Source of the DNA: CAYREX01 sp964423505 | GTDB lineage: Bacteria > Fermentibacterota > Fermentibacteria > Fermentibacterales > JCC-6 | NCBI GenBank assembly: GCA_964423505.1 | Contig: CAYREX010000007.1 | Span: 1 to 64,000 of the forward strand | Reading direction: 5' to 3' | DNA: 64,000 nucleotides | In this document: one piece after another, positions 49,348 through 58,506 of the stretch | Layout: the number at the start of each line of letters is the position of its first letter | How positions within the stretch are numbered: position 1 is the stretch's first letter | The notes under the pieces: model-generated | The model's database searches: none | What the model was told of the DNA's origin: nothing | The model's input: the letters and a program-made list of their open reading frames with translations, nothing else | Made by a program: the position numbers and the translations under genes

Positions 49348-51537
49348 TCATACGGGCAGGAACCAGGTGACCTTGCCGTAGATACCGGCGTCGGGAGTCT
49401 CCAGGCCGCCTTCGCCGTCGCCTTCGCACCTGCTCTCCAGGAGGAGGTAGACCATGCTCCCCGGCATGTACCTCCAGGAGAGGAGGAGGTTGGCGGCCAG
49501 CTCCTGGCTGGTGCTCTCCGGGGAGAGCGACCAGTCCATGCTCATGCGGGAGTACTGGGAGAAGAGCCGCAGGTCCAGGTCGGGGGAGAAGAGGTAGCCG
49601 AGGCGCAGGACCCCGGACCACCACTCCGTCTCCCTCGTGTCCCATTCACCCTCGGACCAGTTGTAGCACTCGGCATCCCGGGTCACGTAGCTCTCGCCCT
49701 CCAGCCCCACCTCCATGCGGGTCATGAGCCTCAGGCTCACGCTGCCGTCGACCGACCAGTAGGCGCCCTCGCTCCGGTAGCCGCCGCCGCCACCGCCCAG
49801 CCAGAGGGAGCTCTCCCTCAGGAACCGGGTGCTGAAGTGGGCGAAGAAGCTCAGCCGGTCGCCGTAGGTCCGTCCCTCCGGACCCTCGTAGGGGTCGAAG
49901 GTCTCCCCGGAGTAGCTCACGTTGGCCCCGAACCCGGTCCCGCCCCTGAAGCCGATGCTGCCACCGACGCTCGCGCTCCTGCCGTTCATCTCGCCGCTGT
50001 CCAGCCGGGAGAGCCAGAGGTTGGTCCGGTACCCGATGCTGCTGATGTCCCCGCCCGAGGGCCTGGAGGTCCCGTGGAAGCCCGCCCAGGCGCTGCGGTA
50101 ACCGGTGCTCGTCGTATACCCGGTGGCGTTGACGTCGAAGTCCTCCTCCACCCGGCTCCCGCCCACATAGTATCCCAGACGGCTGCGGACCCTGCTCAGC
50201 TCCAGGCTCGCGGCGAGGCCCTCCTCCCTCCCCTCGTTGCCGGAGAGGGCGAGGGAGCCGGACACGACGTGATCGCCGGGCACCAGGATAGCGCCGTCGA
50301 GCGCGCCGGCCCTGTTCCAGGTGGCCTCGAAGCCCTCCTGCTCCCAGACCTCCCTGCTGACGCCGGACAGGCCTATGTAGCTGTACGGGTCGAACCGCCT
50401 GGAGACCCTCGCCGCCGTGTATGCGGCCGCGGGGGTGAGCGGCTCCCCCTCCTCGCCGACCCGGCCGGTGACGGCCGAGAGGGCGCCGATCCTCAGGCCT
50501 GGGCCGGCCGTCCCGGAGACCTTGGCTCCGGCCAGTATCGGTATGACCTCCCCGTTCGGCGCCGCGGAGCCGACCCTCCGCGAGTAGAAGATGGAGAAGG
50601 GCATCTGGAAGAGCGACTCCGACTCGAGGAAGAAGGGGCGCTTCTCGTCGAGGAAGAGCTCGAAGTGGGAGAGGTTCATCTCCGCCTCGTCGGCCTCCAC
50701 CTGGCCGAAGTCAGGGTTGACGGTGACGTCGGCGGTCAGGCCGCTGGTAACTCCGAGCTTCACGTCCAGCCCGGCTTCCAGGCTGCGGTCCCACTCCCCC
50801 GACTCACCGCTCCGGAGACCCCGGGCAGCGCCGTAGGGCCTGACCTCCATGCCCAGCGAGCGCTCTATGCCGGATACTCCCTCCAGCGGCAGGAAGGACT
50901 GCAGGTCGGCCATCTGCCGGACGTCCGAGAGAACCAGCCACCCGTTCTGGAGGCGGCTCCCCCTCACCCTCTGGAAGTTCACCGTCCAGGGCTGCTCGCC
51001 GCTGCGGTCGGGGAAACGGAGGCAACTGAGCGGTATCTCCACCTCCGCCGACCAGCCGCTGTCGGTCCTGAGGGTAGCGCTGCTCCAGACGGCGTCCCAG
51101 CTGTAGTCCCACCATCCGCCCCCGCTCACCCGGGAGTCCAGACGCGAGTTGGCCAGGCTGACCTCGAAGCTGAAGGCCTCGGTCCCCTCGCCCCATGTGT
51201 CGAGGAGCAGAGCTATCCAGTCGCCCGTCACGTAGTCGTCCCGGGATGTGAGCGCTTCCATCATCGAATCGGGGTCGCTCTCGCGCATGAAGAACCCGAG
51301 GTAGAGAGCCTCGTCGTCGTAGAGGATGGAGATGGAGGTCGGCTCGCCCATGGGGTCGCCGTGGTCGGGGCTGAACTGGGTGAAGGTGGTCGTGACGGTC
51401 TCGGCACTTCCCCAGACCGGATCCTCCAGGCTGCCGTCCAGCGTCGGTGGCCGTGCCGCCCGGACCGCCGTCAGCGAGTCGACGGGCGGTGCGGGCTGCG
51501 TCGCGAGCAGCAGCGCGGGGAAGAGGAAGATGTACAG
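49348..51537 (-). CDS. DUF5916-family outer-membrane barrel with N-terminal carbohydrate-binding-like domain, probable CTG start
   Basis: 729 residues from CTG 51537, five bases after GGGAG. No ATG/GTG/TTG precedes the signal peptide (YIFLFPALLLATQPAP) in frame; the first ATG (51351) cuts off the signal and the first strands. Residues 20-190 are a CBM9-like domain (PPTLDGSLEDPVWGSAETV, ISILYDDEALYLGFFMRE). The FFLESESLFQ block follows, then a long C-terminal beta-barrel of alternating aromatic strands. It is an outer-membrane protein of unknown substrate, common in Bacteroidota and Gemmatimonadota. Confidence 0.85.
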   Translation of the reverse strand: MYIFLFPALLLATQPAPPVDSLTAVRAARPPTLDGSLEDPVWGSAETVTTTFTQFSPDHGDPMGEPTSISILYDDEALYLGFFMRESDPDSMMEALTSRDDYVTGDWIALLLDTWGEGTEAFSFEVSLANSRLDSRVSGGGWWDYSWDAVWSSATLRTDSGWSAEVEIPLSCLRFPDRSGEQPWTVNFQRVRGSRLQNGWLVLSDVRQMADLQSFLPLEGVSGIERSLGMEVRPYGAARGLRSGESGEWDRSLEAGLDVKLGVTSGLTADVTVNPDFGQVEADEAEMNLSHFELFLDEKRPFFLESESLFQMPFSIFYSRRVGSAAPNGEVIPILAGAKVSGTAGPGLRIGALSAVTGRVGEEGEPLTPAAAYTAARVSRRFDPYSYIGLSGVSREVWEQEGFEATWNRAGALDGAILVPGDHVVSGSLALSGNEGREEGLAASLELSRVRSRLGYYVGGSRVEEDFDVNATGYTTSTGYRSAWAGFHGTSRPSGGDISSIGYRTNLWLSRLDSGEMNGRSASVGGSIGFRGGTGFGANVSYSGETFDPYEGPEGRTYGDRLSFFAHFSTRFLRESSLWLGGGGGGYRSEGAYWSVDGSVSLRLMTRMEVGLEGESYVTRDAECYNWSEGEWDTRETEWWSGVLRLGYLFSPDLDLRLFSQYSRMSMDWSLSPESTSQELAANLLLSWRYMPGSMVYLLLESRCEGDGEGGLETPDAGIYGKVTWFLPV

Positions 51538-51635
51538 GTCTGCTCCCGTCCGTCCGGAGAAGGGGATAAGATAGGACTGCAGGAGGTTCGCCGCAAACTT
51601 GTCCGCATATGTCCCAAATCAGCCTTGATAAAGTC

Positions 51636-52577
51636 TTACCGGGAGGGCGAGCCGCCATCCGGCGGGAGCTCGGGCAGGCGGAAGCGGCAGAGTGTGGCCG
51701 GGAGGGCGGCGCGGAAGCGGCGCGCCTCCGGCCCGGAGGCGAGCTCCCGGAACGGCTCCTCCAGGATGCTCCCCAGGACCACGGGGCTCTGCTCGCAGAC
51801 CCTGAGGCCGCCGCCGGGGCCCACCGCCCACTTCGACTCGCCGCACGCGCAGACCGCCCGCCCGACTCCCGGCAGCGAGCCCTCCGGCAGGACCCCCGCC
51901 CCCGGCGGTATGCCCAGCCGCACCTCCAGGCCGGTGCCCCGGGCGCGCTCCTCCATCAGCTCGAGCGTCTCCAGCGTGCATGCCGGGCTCGGGGAGAGCT
52001 CCCGGGCGTTTGCGAAGCCCTCCCCCCCGGGGAGGAACGGGTTCACGGTGACGGACCGGGCGCCCAGCCCCAGGGCGACGTCCGCTACCCCCCGGGCGGA
52101 GCCGGGGCTCCGGGAGGTGAGCACGTGGGAGACCGAGAGCAGAGCCCCCGCGGAGACCGCGGCTGCCATGGCGCCGAGGGCGTCATCGAGGGCGTCGGCG
52201 CCGGCGAGCTCCCGGAAGGTCGCCCGGTCCGCCGAGGGAAGGGCCACCTCGAACCAGCTGACGCCGGAGGCCGAGAGCGACCGGGCCCGGGCGCGGTCCA
52301 GACCGACCCCGCAGGTGACGACACCGCAGCGGATGCCCGCACCGGACATCACCCGGGCCGTCTCCTCCAGGTCCTCCCGAAGGAGCGGCTCACCGCCGGC
52401 AAGGGCGACTGCCCGCGGGCGTGCGGAGGCGACGGCCAGGGCCAGCTCCCGCATGCGCTCCGGAGAGGCCTCCTCCGGCGGTAGGGCTCCCGGCGCCTTC
52501 CATACGTTGTAGCAGTAGCGGCAACGGAGGGGGCATCTCGGGGTTGCCTCGAGGACGAGCAGCTCCGGGCGGCTCAC
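51636..52577 (-). CDS. radical SAM protein (SPASM-like)
   Basis: 313 residues from GTG 52577. The cluster motif is CPLRCRYC near the N-terminus, followed by ALAGGEPLLREDL and the TIM-barrel strands. C-terminal cysteines (ACGESKWAVGPGGGLRVCEQSP, TLCRF) suggest a SPASM-like auxiliary cluster. It overlaps the upstream helical protein by GTGA. The substrate is unknown; it could modify a peptide or be a biosynthetic activator. Confidence 0.85.
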   Translation of the reverse strand: MSRPELLVLEATPRCPLRCRYCYNVWKAPGALPPEEASPERMRELALAVASARPRAVALAGGEPLLREDLEETARVMSGAGIRCGVVTCGVGLDRARARSLSASGVSWFEVALPSADRATFRELAGADALDDALGAMAAAVSAGALLSVSHVLTSRSPGSARGVADVALGLGARSVTVNPFLPGGEGFANARELSPSPACTLETLELMEERARGTGLEVRLGIPPGAGVLPEGSLPGVGRAVCACGESKWAVGPGGGLRVCEQSPVVLGSILEEPFRELASGPEARRFRAALPATLCRFRLPELPPDGGSPSR

Positions 52578-53416
52578 TCCCTTGCTGCCAGCAGGTCCAG
52601 CAGCAGGGCGTTCAGCTCCGGCAGCCCGGCCACTGCCTCGTCGTAGGCCTCCCGCATCCGTCCGTACACGTCTTCGTCCGGGGGGGGATAGCCCTCCCCT
52701 CTCTGCGGATGGCTCTCCCGGAGTGCCGCGCTCTCCGAGGCGAGGCTGTCTATCAGCAGGCCGACGGAGTCGACGTCCAGCGGCCATGTTATGAACCGGT
52801 AGCCGCTCTCGCCGGCGACCCCGGCCAGAACGCAGTAGACGTCGACGGTCTCCACCAGGCTGCGGACGGTCGTCCGGAGGCTCTCCACCGGTACTGACCC
52901 GGACGCCCTCAGGCGGGCGAGGGAGTCCAGCCTCGCCTCCACGTCCTCCGCCAGCGACTCGAGCTGCCCCCATACCGGAGGCGGCATCATCCTGGTCATG
53001 AGGAGGTCCCCCGCGGCGGTAACCGCGTCTATCCTGTCGAACGTGAGCTGGACGAGCAGAGAGACGGCGGAGGTGTCGATGCCGGCCCCGGCCGCCTCCT
53101 CCACGAGCTCCGGCTGCAGCCTGTAGAGCTCGGTGGTCAGGGAGTCCCTGGCCTCCTGGTCCCCCCAGGCGCCGGTGGTGTCCGCCTCGAAGCGCGTGAT
53201 CCCGGCCCAGAGGTCCCTGAACCTGCCCCAGGTCTCCAGCCGGGAGAGGACAATGGTCCTGCGGAGCAGCGGGGTCTCGGCGTCCAGCGTCTCCCCCTCC
53301 CCCTCGACCGCGGCATCCGCATCAATGACCTCTCCCGCCTGGAGCTGCATCGCGGAGAGGAGAATGCCCGCGCCTGCCAGGCCGGCCCTCTCGAGTCCCT
53401 TCCTGCGTCCTCCCAC
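52574..53416 (-). CDS. exported or membrane-anchored helical protein
   Basis: 280 residues from GTG 53416 behind GGGAGG. A basic n-region (GGRRKGLERAG) and hydrophobic stretch (LAGAGILLSAMQLQAG) act as signal or anchor. The rest is helical with many Leu, Glu and Arg, and few conserved residues. I do not recognise the family. It is translationally coupled to a radical SAM gene. Confidence 0.65.
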   Translation of the reverse strand: MGGRRKGLERAGLAGAGILLSAMQLQAGEVIDADAAVEGEGETLDAETPLLRRTIVLSRLETWGRFRDLWAGITRFEADTTGAWGDQEARDSLTTELYRLQPELVEEAAGAGIDTSAVSLLVQLTFDRIDAVTAAGDLLMTRMMPPPVWGQLESLAEDVEARLDSLARLRASGSVPVESLRTTVRSLVETVDVYCVLAGVAGESGYRFITWPLDVDSVGLLIDSLASESAALRESHPQRGEGYPPPDEDVYGRMREAYDEAVAGLPELNALLLDLLAARE

Positions 53417-53557
53417 CGGGAACCTCCCTGCCCGTGTGCCACCTCTCACTGATAGCATAATCGTTCCCGCCGGCCGGCGCCCCCTTTTGAACGCGGGGGT
53501 CGGTCCCTTAGATTAAATACTCGCCCCCCTGCTCGGGTCGGCGGGATTGGAGGCTCA

Positions 53558-54694
53558 ATGGGCGGAACGTCCGGCACGCGGATAGTACAGGTGGACAGTG
53601 GCCGCGGCATGCGCGACTTCGTGAGGCTGCCGTACGATCTATACCGGGGCGACCCGCTCTGGGTGCCGCCCCTGCTGGCGCACGAGAGAGCCCAGTTCGA
53701 CAGCCGCAGGAACCCCGCCTTCGAGTACTGCGACGCCGGCTTCTTCCTCGCCGTCCGGGAGGGCCGCCCGGTGGGGCGGGTGGCCGCGGTGCTGAACAAG
53801 AGGTACGTCGAGAAGACGGGCAGGGCCTGCGGCAGGTTCGCATGGTTCGAGTGCGAGGATGACGAGGCCGCCGGACGCGCCCTCATGTCCACCGCCGAGG
53901 GCTGGCTGGTCGAGCGGGGGATGGAGGAGGCCTCCGGCCCCATGGGCTTCACGGACAACGACAGGACCGGCTTCCTGGTCGAGGGGTTCGAGGAGCTCCC
54001 GCCGATAGCCGGCAGCTACAACCCGCCCTGGTACAACGATCTGGTCACCTCCCTCGGCTACGAGAAGGAGGTCGACTACGTCGAGTACAGGATAGAGGTC
54101 CCGGAGCGTGTGCCGGAGAGGATGGAGCGCCTGGTGGAGCTGATCCGGAGCAGGACCAGCGTCCGGGTCTTCAGCGAGACCTCCGCGAAGAGAGTGGCCA
54201 GGAGGTGGGGCCGCCAGGTCTTCGATGTTCTCAACGAGGCGTTCGAGGAGCTCTACGGAACCACCAGGCTGAGCGACCGGGAGATAGAGTACTACATCGA
54301 CATGTACCTCGGCCAGGTGGACCCGGAGTTCATCAAGCTGGCGGCAGACGGCGACCGGCTGGTCGGCTTCATAATAGCCATGCCCAACCTCTCCAGGGCC
54401 TTCCAGAAGGCCGGGGGCAGGCTCTTTCCCACCGGGTTCGCCCACGTCCTGCGGGCCATGAGGCGGAGCAGGGGGCTCGACTTCTACCTGGCCGGTGTAA
54501 GACCGGAGTACCGGAAGAAGGGGGTCGCCGCGCTCCTGGGGTTCGAGATAGCCAGGAGCGCCGTGGACCGCGGCATGGAATACGCCGAGAGCAACCACGA
54601 GCTGGAGGGCAACAGCAAGATCCAGGCCATGTGGAAGCCGTACGACAAGCGGCTGCACAGGCGCAGCAGGGTCTACAACAGGAGCCTGGTCTAG
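53558..54694 (+). CDS. YghO-like GNAT-fold protein
   Basis: 378 residues. VQVDSGRGMRDFVRLPYDLYRGDPLWVPPLL and SGPMGFTDNDRTGFLVEGFEELPPI are typical of the YghO-type family, with a GNAT-like C-terminal domain (FYLAGVRPEYRKKGVAALLGFEIARSAVDRGMEYAESNHELEGNSKIQAMWKPYDKRLHRRSRVY). The substrate is unknown. GGAGG precedes ATG 53558. A weak promoter TTGAAC (53487) with TAGATT (53509) lies upstream. Confidence 0.88.
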   Translation: MGGTSGTRIVQVDSGRGMRDFVRLPYDLYRGDPLWVPPLLAHERAQFDSRRNPAFEYCDAGFFLAVREGRPVGRVAAVLNKRYVEKTGRACGRFAWFECEDDEAAGRALMSTAEGWLVERGMEEASGPMGFTDNDRTGFLVEGFEELPPIAGSYNPPWYNDLVTSLGYEKEVDYVEYRIEVPERVPERMERLVELIRSRTSVRVFSETSAKRVARRWGRQVFDVLNEAFEELYGTTRLSDREIEYYIDMYLGQVDPEFIKLAADGDRLVGFIIAMPNLSRAFQKAGGRLFPTGFAHVLRAMRRSRGLDFYLAGVRPEYRKKGVAALLGFEIARSAVDRGMEYAESNHELEGNSKIQAMWKPYDKRLHRRSRVYNRSLV

Positions 54695-55181
54695 AGCCGC
54701 CTCTCCAGGCCCTGCCCGTGGACGGGGCAGGTCACGGAGTACCGGTCGCTACCCGCCTCCATCAGCAGCCCGGACCCGCTCGGGCAGACCGTCTCCAGGC
54801 TCCCGTCGAAGGCGGCCAGCTCACCGAGGCTGACCGCGAAGCGTCCCCTCCGGTCCAGGTGCTCCTCCTGCGCGGCGGCCACTCCCTCCAGCACCGACAT
54901 GCACCGGTCGGCCGTGCCGGCAACCTCCCCCTCCGGAGATGCAGCTCTTCGCCCGACCCCGGTCTCGCCGGCCGGGGACGCGTCCCACGCCAGGTAGGCG
55001 AGCAGACCGCCTGCAAGGACCACCACCAGCGCGGCGATCACCATGACGACCCTGGGACCGCTGCCCCCGCCGGGCGGACGGACGGAGGAGGAGCCGCCCC
55101 GGAGGTCGGCGCCGCAGAACGGGCAGCCCCCCCCTGCTGGAACTGCTCGTGCCCGCAGGAGGGGCACCGCGGCCAGGGCAG
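54691..55181 (-). CDS. zinc-ribbon, membrane-anchored pilin-like protein with a frameshift at a G8 run
   Basis: Reading from CTG 55181, just after the chagasin stop, gives PWPRCPSCGHEQFQQGG; after the run of eight G (55127-55134 on the plus strand as C) the frame must shift by one base to continue as CPFCGADLRGGSSS, a transmembrane helix (about residues 40-60) and a pilin-like domain (CMSVLEGVAAAQEEHLDRRGRFAVSLGEL ... CPSG). A nine-G run would keep the frame. Without the shift, the zinc ribbon loses half its cysteines. Possible sequencing or assembly error, slippage or real pseudogene. Confidence 0.6.
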
Positions 55182-55184
55182 GTC

Positions 55185-55580
55185 CTACCTCACCGTGACC
55201 AGGAAGAGCCTGGTCTCTTCGGGCTCGCTCCCGACCCCCGCCCCCGGAGGGAAGTACCCCATTGTGACCTCGGCCGTGCCGGCGGAGAGCCCGAGAAAGG
55301 TCCAGCTGGTGGTGCCTCCCGCGCCGAGGACCATGTCGGACTCCTGGACGTCCGGCTCGTAGACCGGCTCCCCCTGCTGCTCCAGCACGGCGGTCTGCTG
55401 GTCTATCCCGACGAGCTCCCAGTGGTAGCCGGTGCTCGGGTTCGACTCCAGGTCCACGGTCACGGTCCCTCCCACCGTTGTCTCGAGCACCTCGTCCGGC
55501 ACCCGGGCCACCGTGTCCAGCGGCACGGCGAGAGCCACCGCGAGAATAGCCGGCAGAGCGGCAAGAGCTGCTGCTCTCAT
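55185..55580 (-). CDS. chagasin-type cysteine protease inhibitor
   Basis: 131 residues with a signal peptide. The family motifs NPSTGYHWE (loop L2), GAGGTTSWTFLGLSAG (loop L4) and the ETRLFLVTVR strand are all present. It inhibits papain-like proteases in other members, and probably acts in the periplasm or outside the cell. ATG 55580 overlaps the aldehyde dehydrogenase stop by ATGA. Confidence 0.9.
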   Translation of the reverse strand: MRAAALAALPAILAVALAVPLDTVARVPDEVLETTVGGTVTVDLESNPSTGYHWELVGIDQQTAVLEQQGEPVYEPDVQESDMVLGAGGTTSWTFLGLSAGTAEVTMGYFPPGAGVGSEPEETRLFLVTVR

Positions 55581-57019
55581 CTCTTCCTCCCTTCCTCCGC
55601 CGGCGCCCCTGCCGGGCGGCCTGCGGAAACGTATACGGTCCTGCACTCGGTCATCTCCAGTACTCCCTCGCGACCCAGCTCCCTGCCGTAGCCGGAGGCG
55701 CCGGTCCCCCCGAACGGCAGCCTCGGGTCCGACCTGACCATGGCGTTCACGAAGCAGGCCCCCGCCCGGATCCGGAGGGCGATTGCCTCTCCCCTCCCGG
55801 TATCCCTGGTGAAGACGGAGGCGCCGAGGCCGTAGGGGGTGTCCCGGGCGATGGAGAGAGCCTCCTCCTCGTTCGCGGCGGGACAGACCGCCGCCACCGG
55901 CCCGAAGGTCTCCTCGTCGAAGGCGGGCATGCCCCTCGAGACGCCGGTGAGCACGGTCGCCGGGTAGAACGCCCCGGGGCCGGCGGGGGTCTCTCCGCCC
56001 ATGGCCAGGCCGGCGCCCAGCGAGACGCTCTCGAGGACCTGGCGGTCCAGTTCCTCCCTGAGGTCTTTCCTCGCGAGCGGACCCAGGTCGACGTCCTCCC
56101 GCACGGGGTCGCCCATGGTCCTGGAGCGCATCTCGGCGACAAGCCTCTCCGTAAGCTCCTCGAGGACGCTCTCCACCACCACTATCCTCTTGGCGGCTAT
56201 GCAGCTCTGGCCGGTGTTGACCAGCCTCGAAGCCGCTATCTCCGACGCTGCCAGCTCCAGGTCGGCGTCCCGCAGGACTATAGCCGGGTCGCTGCCGCCC
56301 AGCTCCAGGACGCTCCTCTTGACGCTCCTTCCGGCGGCTGCTCCCACCTCCGTCCCGGCGCGCGTGCTCCCGGTGAGGGTGACCATGTCGACCCTCCGGT
56401 CGGCTACGAGCCGCCCGGTGACGCCGGGCACCCGCTCCTCCGGGACAAGCAGCACCGGGCAGAGGCCGTCGGGCATCCCGGCGTCCTCCAGCAACCGGGC
56501 GGCGGCCAGGGCGCAGCCGGTGACGTTCGGGGAGTGCTTGAGGAGTATGGCGTTCCCGGCCATCAGGCAGGGCGCCCCGAACCTGAAGAGCTGCCAGTAC
56601 GGGAAGTTCCAGGGCATCACCGCCAGCACGACTCCCCTGGGCATCCGGGCAACGTAGCTGCGCAGGGCCTCGGTCTCCACCGGCTCGGGGGCCAGGAAGC
56701 GCTCGCCGTTCTCGGCGTAGTACCTGCATACGGATGCGCATTTGCGTACCTCGGCCCGTCCCTCGGTGACCGGCTTGCCCATCTCCCGGGCGGCGATGTG
56801 CGCCAGGTCGCGAGCCCGGCTCTCCAGCAGGTCGGCGGCATCGAAGAGCAGCCGGGCCCTCTCCCGCGGGGGAGCGGTGCCCCATTCCCGACCGGCCAGG
56901 CAGGCCCGCTCGAGAAGGCGGTCCATCTCCGCGTCGGTGTGCCCCTCGTACTCGGCCACGGTCCGGCCGGTCGCCGGGTCGACGGAGCGGAGGGTGCGGC
57001 CGTCGGGCCTGTCTCCCAT
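55577..57019 (-). CDS. NAD(P)-dependent aldehyde dehydrogenase (succinate-semialdehyde type)
   Basis: 480 residues. The catalytic cysteine is in NTGQSCIAAKRIVV, the glutamate in VLELGGSDPAIVL, and MPWNFPYWQLFRF starts the NAD site. It resembles GabD/Sad enzymes. Substrate inference is weak. Start ATG 57019 behind GGAGG. Confidence 0.92.
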   Translation of the reverse strand: MGDRPDGRTLRSVDPATGRTVAEYEGHTDAEMDRLLERACLAGREWGTAPPRERARLLFDAADLLESRARDLAHIAAREMGKPVTEGRAEVRKCASVCRYYAENGERFLAPEPVETEALRSYVARMPRGVVLAVMPWNFPYWQLFRFGAPCLMAGNAILLKHSPNVTGCALAAARLLEDAGMPDGLCPVLLVPEERVPGVTGRLVADRRVDMVTLTGSTRAGTEVGAAAGRSVKRSVLELGGSDPAIVLRDADLELAASEIAASRLVNTGQSCIAAKRIVVVESVLEELTERLVAEMRSRTMGDPVREDVDLGPLARKDLREELDRQVLESVSLGAGLAMGGETPAGPGAFYPATVLTGVSRGMPAFDEETFGPVAAVCPAANEEEALSIARDTPYGLGASVFTRDTGRGEAIALRIRAGACFVNAMVRSDPRLPFGGTGASGYGRELGREGVLEMTECRTVYVSAGRPAGAPAEEGRKR

Positions 57020-57113
57020 ATTCCTCCCGGGGCAGGGGTCGGTCCGGATGACGCGGGTCCAGCCCAGTCAGTATAAGACCGCCCCCCGGGGCGGACAACT
57101 GCCGGAGGTCCCA

Positions 57114-57821
57114 ATGGTACAGTCTCTGTTGATGGCTTCTCTGCTGGCCGCCTTCATGGCCGAGCCCGATTTCCTGGGCTTCTCCGGGAGCGGCTCCCAT
57201 GCGGCTCTCGCGGAGGCCTTCGTCCAGGACGGCTCCGGGGCGCCCGGGGCTGCGCTGACCGTCATCTCGACCGGGGATGGCGAGACCGCCCTCCGCCTGG
57301 AGCTGACCTGGACCGAGTGGATGATGTACGAGGCCCCCCCTCCCGCGGAGGATGGAGACAACCCGGCGCTGGACTCGGTCATGGAGCTGGCGGCGCCGAC
57401 CATGGGCGAGCTGGGGTTCGACGGAGCGGTGAGCGGCACCCGCTGCATCCACCACCCGATGACCGACGTCGGCTCCCCCGACCATGAAGCCGTCTTCGTC
57501 CCGTGGATGTACCACCCCGGTTACTCCGGTCCCGAGATGCAGCTCAGGGTCTCCGAGAGGCCCTACGGGGGGGAGGTGCCCGAATGGCTCTCCATGTTCG
57601 GCCGCCCGGTGCTCCTCGACCTCTCGGTCACCGGAGAGAGAGGCGACGTGCTGCTCCGGGTGCGCGAGGACACTCTGCCTCCGGGGCCGTACCCGCTCGG
57701 CTACAGGATAAGGGACGTCTACGTCCTGGGCGACAGCGTGGCCGCCTTCGTGCTGGCCGTGGAGACGCCGGGGTTCGAGGGCAGGGACGTCCGATACCGG
57801 CTGGTCGCCGGCCGCATCTGA
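57114..57821 (+). CDS. secreted protein, DUF2259-like
   Basis: 235 residues. Start ATG 57114 with GGAGG seven bases upstream. Signal peptide about 1-17 (LLMASLLAAFMAEP). The mature part FLGFSGSGSHAALAEAFVQDGSGAPGAALTVISTGDGETALRLELTW and the C-terminal half are beta-rich, resembling DUF2259. Function unknown. It converges with the MBL hydrolase gene. Confidence 0.7.
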   Translation: MVQSLLMASLLAAFMAEPDFLGFSGSGSHAALAEAFVQDGSGAPGAALTVISTGDGETALRLELTWTEWMMYEAPPPAEDGDNPALDSVMELAAPTMGELGFDGAVSGTRCIHHPMTDVGSPDHEAVFVPWMYHPGYSGPEMQLRVSERPYGGEVPEWLSMFGRPVLLDLSVTGERGDVLLRVREDTLPPGPYPLGYRIRDVYVLGDSVAAFVLAVETPGFEGRDVRYRLVAGRI

Positions 57822-57830
57822 CGTGATCCG

Positions 57831-58457
57831 CTACGCCAGGAAGGGGTTCTCCGCCCGCTCGGCCGCTATGCTGCTGCCGGGGCCGTGGCCCGGATGCACC
57901 AGCGTCTCGTCCGGAAGGGTCAGCAGCTTCTTCCTGATCGACGAGACAAGGACCTCGAAGCTGCCGCCCGGAAGGTCCGTCCTGCCTATGGAGCCGGCGA
58001 AGAGCGAGTCGCCGGTGAGCACGTGGCCCGGCAGGTGGAGACAGATGCCGCCGGGAGAGTGCCCGGGCGTGTGCAGGACCCTCGCTCGGAGCCGGCCTAT
58101 CGGCAGCTCCTCCCCGCCGCGCAGCAGCGTCTCCGGGGAGGGCGGCCGCTCGTAGGGCATGCCCCAGTGCGCCGCGTGCAGCTCCCCCTGGTGCAGGACC
58201 GGCAGGTCGTCACGGTGGAGGGAGAACGGCGCTCCGAGCTCGGCCGCGAGGCGGGCGACTCCGCCCACGTGGTCGAAGTGGCCGTGGGTGGCCAGGAGCA
58301 TGGTGACCTCCAGCCGCTCCTTCCTCACGGCGCTCAGGATGAGGGAAGGGTCGCCGCCGGGGTCGACCACCACCGCGCGCCCGGTCGACCCGCACCAGAC
58401 CAGGTAGCAGTTCACGTCCAGCGGCCCGGTGGTCAGGCTCCGCAGCCCAGGCTCCAT
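57831..58457 (-). CDS. glyoxalase II-like MBL-fold hydrolase
   Basis: 208 residues from ATG 58457, with GGGGAGA upstream. Metal motifs: THGHFDHVGG, HTPGHSPGGICL, TGDSLF and HPGHGP. It is a metal-dependent hydrolase of the glyoxalase II/YcbL type, probably acting on thioesters. The length suits the smaller YcbL type without the C-terminal domain. Confidence 0.93.
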   Translation of the reverse strand: MEPGLRSLTTGPLDVNCYLVWCGSTGRAVVVDPGGDPSLILSAVRKERLEVTMLLATHGHFDHVGGVARLAAELGAPFSLHRDDLPVLHQGELHAAHWGMPYERPPSPETLLRGGEELPIGRLRARVLHTPGHSPGGICLHLPGHVLTGDSLFAGSIGRTDLPGGSFEVLVSSIRKKLLTLPDETLVHPGHGPGSSIAAERAENPFLA

Positions 58458-58506
58458 CGGCTCTCCCCTCACCCTCTTCTCCTCTGCCGGACTGCTAGGA
58501 TAAACC

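Noticed and set aside
48919..52512. A plus-strand open frame of about 1200 codons
   Set aside because: It runs antisense to DUF5916 and radical SAM genes whose domain motifs are clear; long antisense frames are common at 70% GC, and its translation is low-complexity Pro/Gly/Val/Arg.
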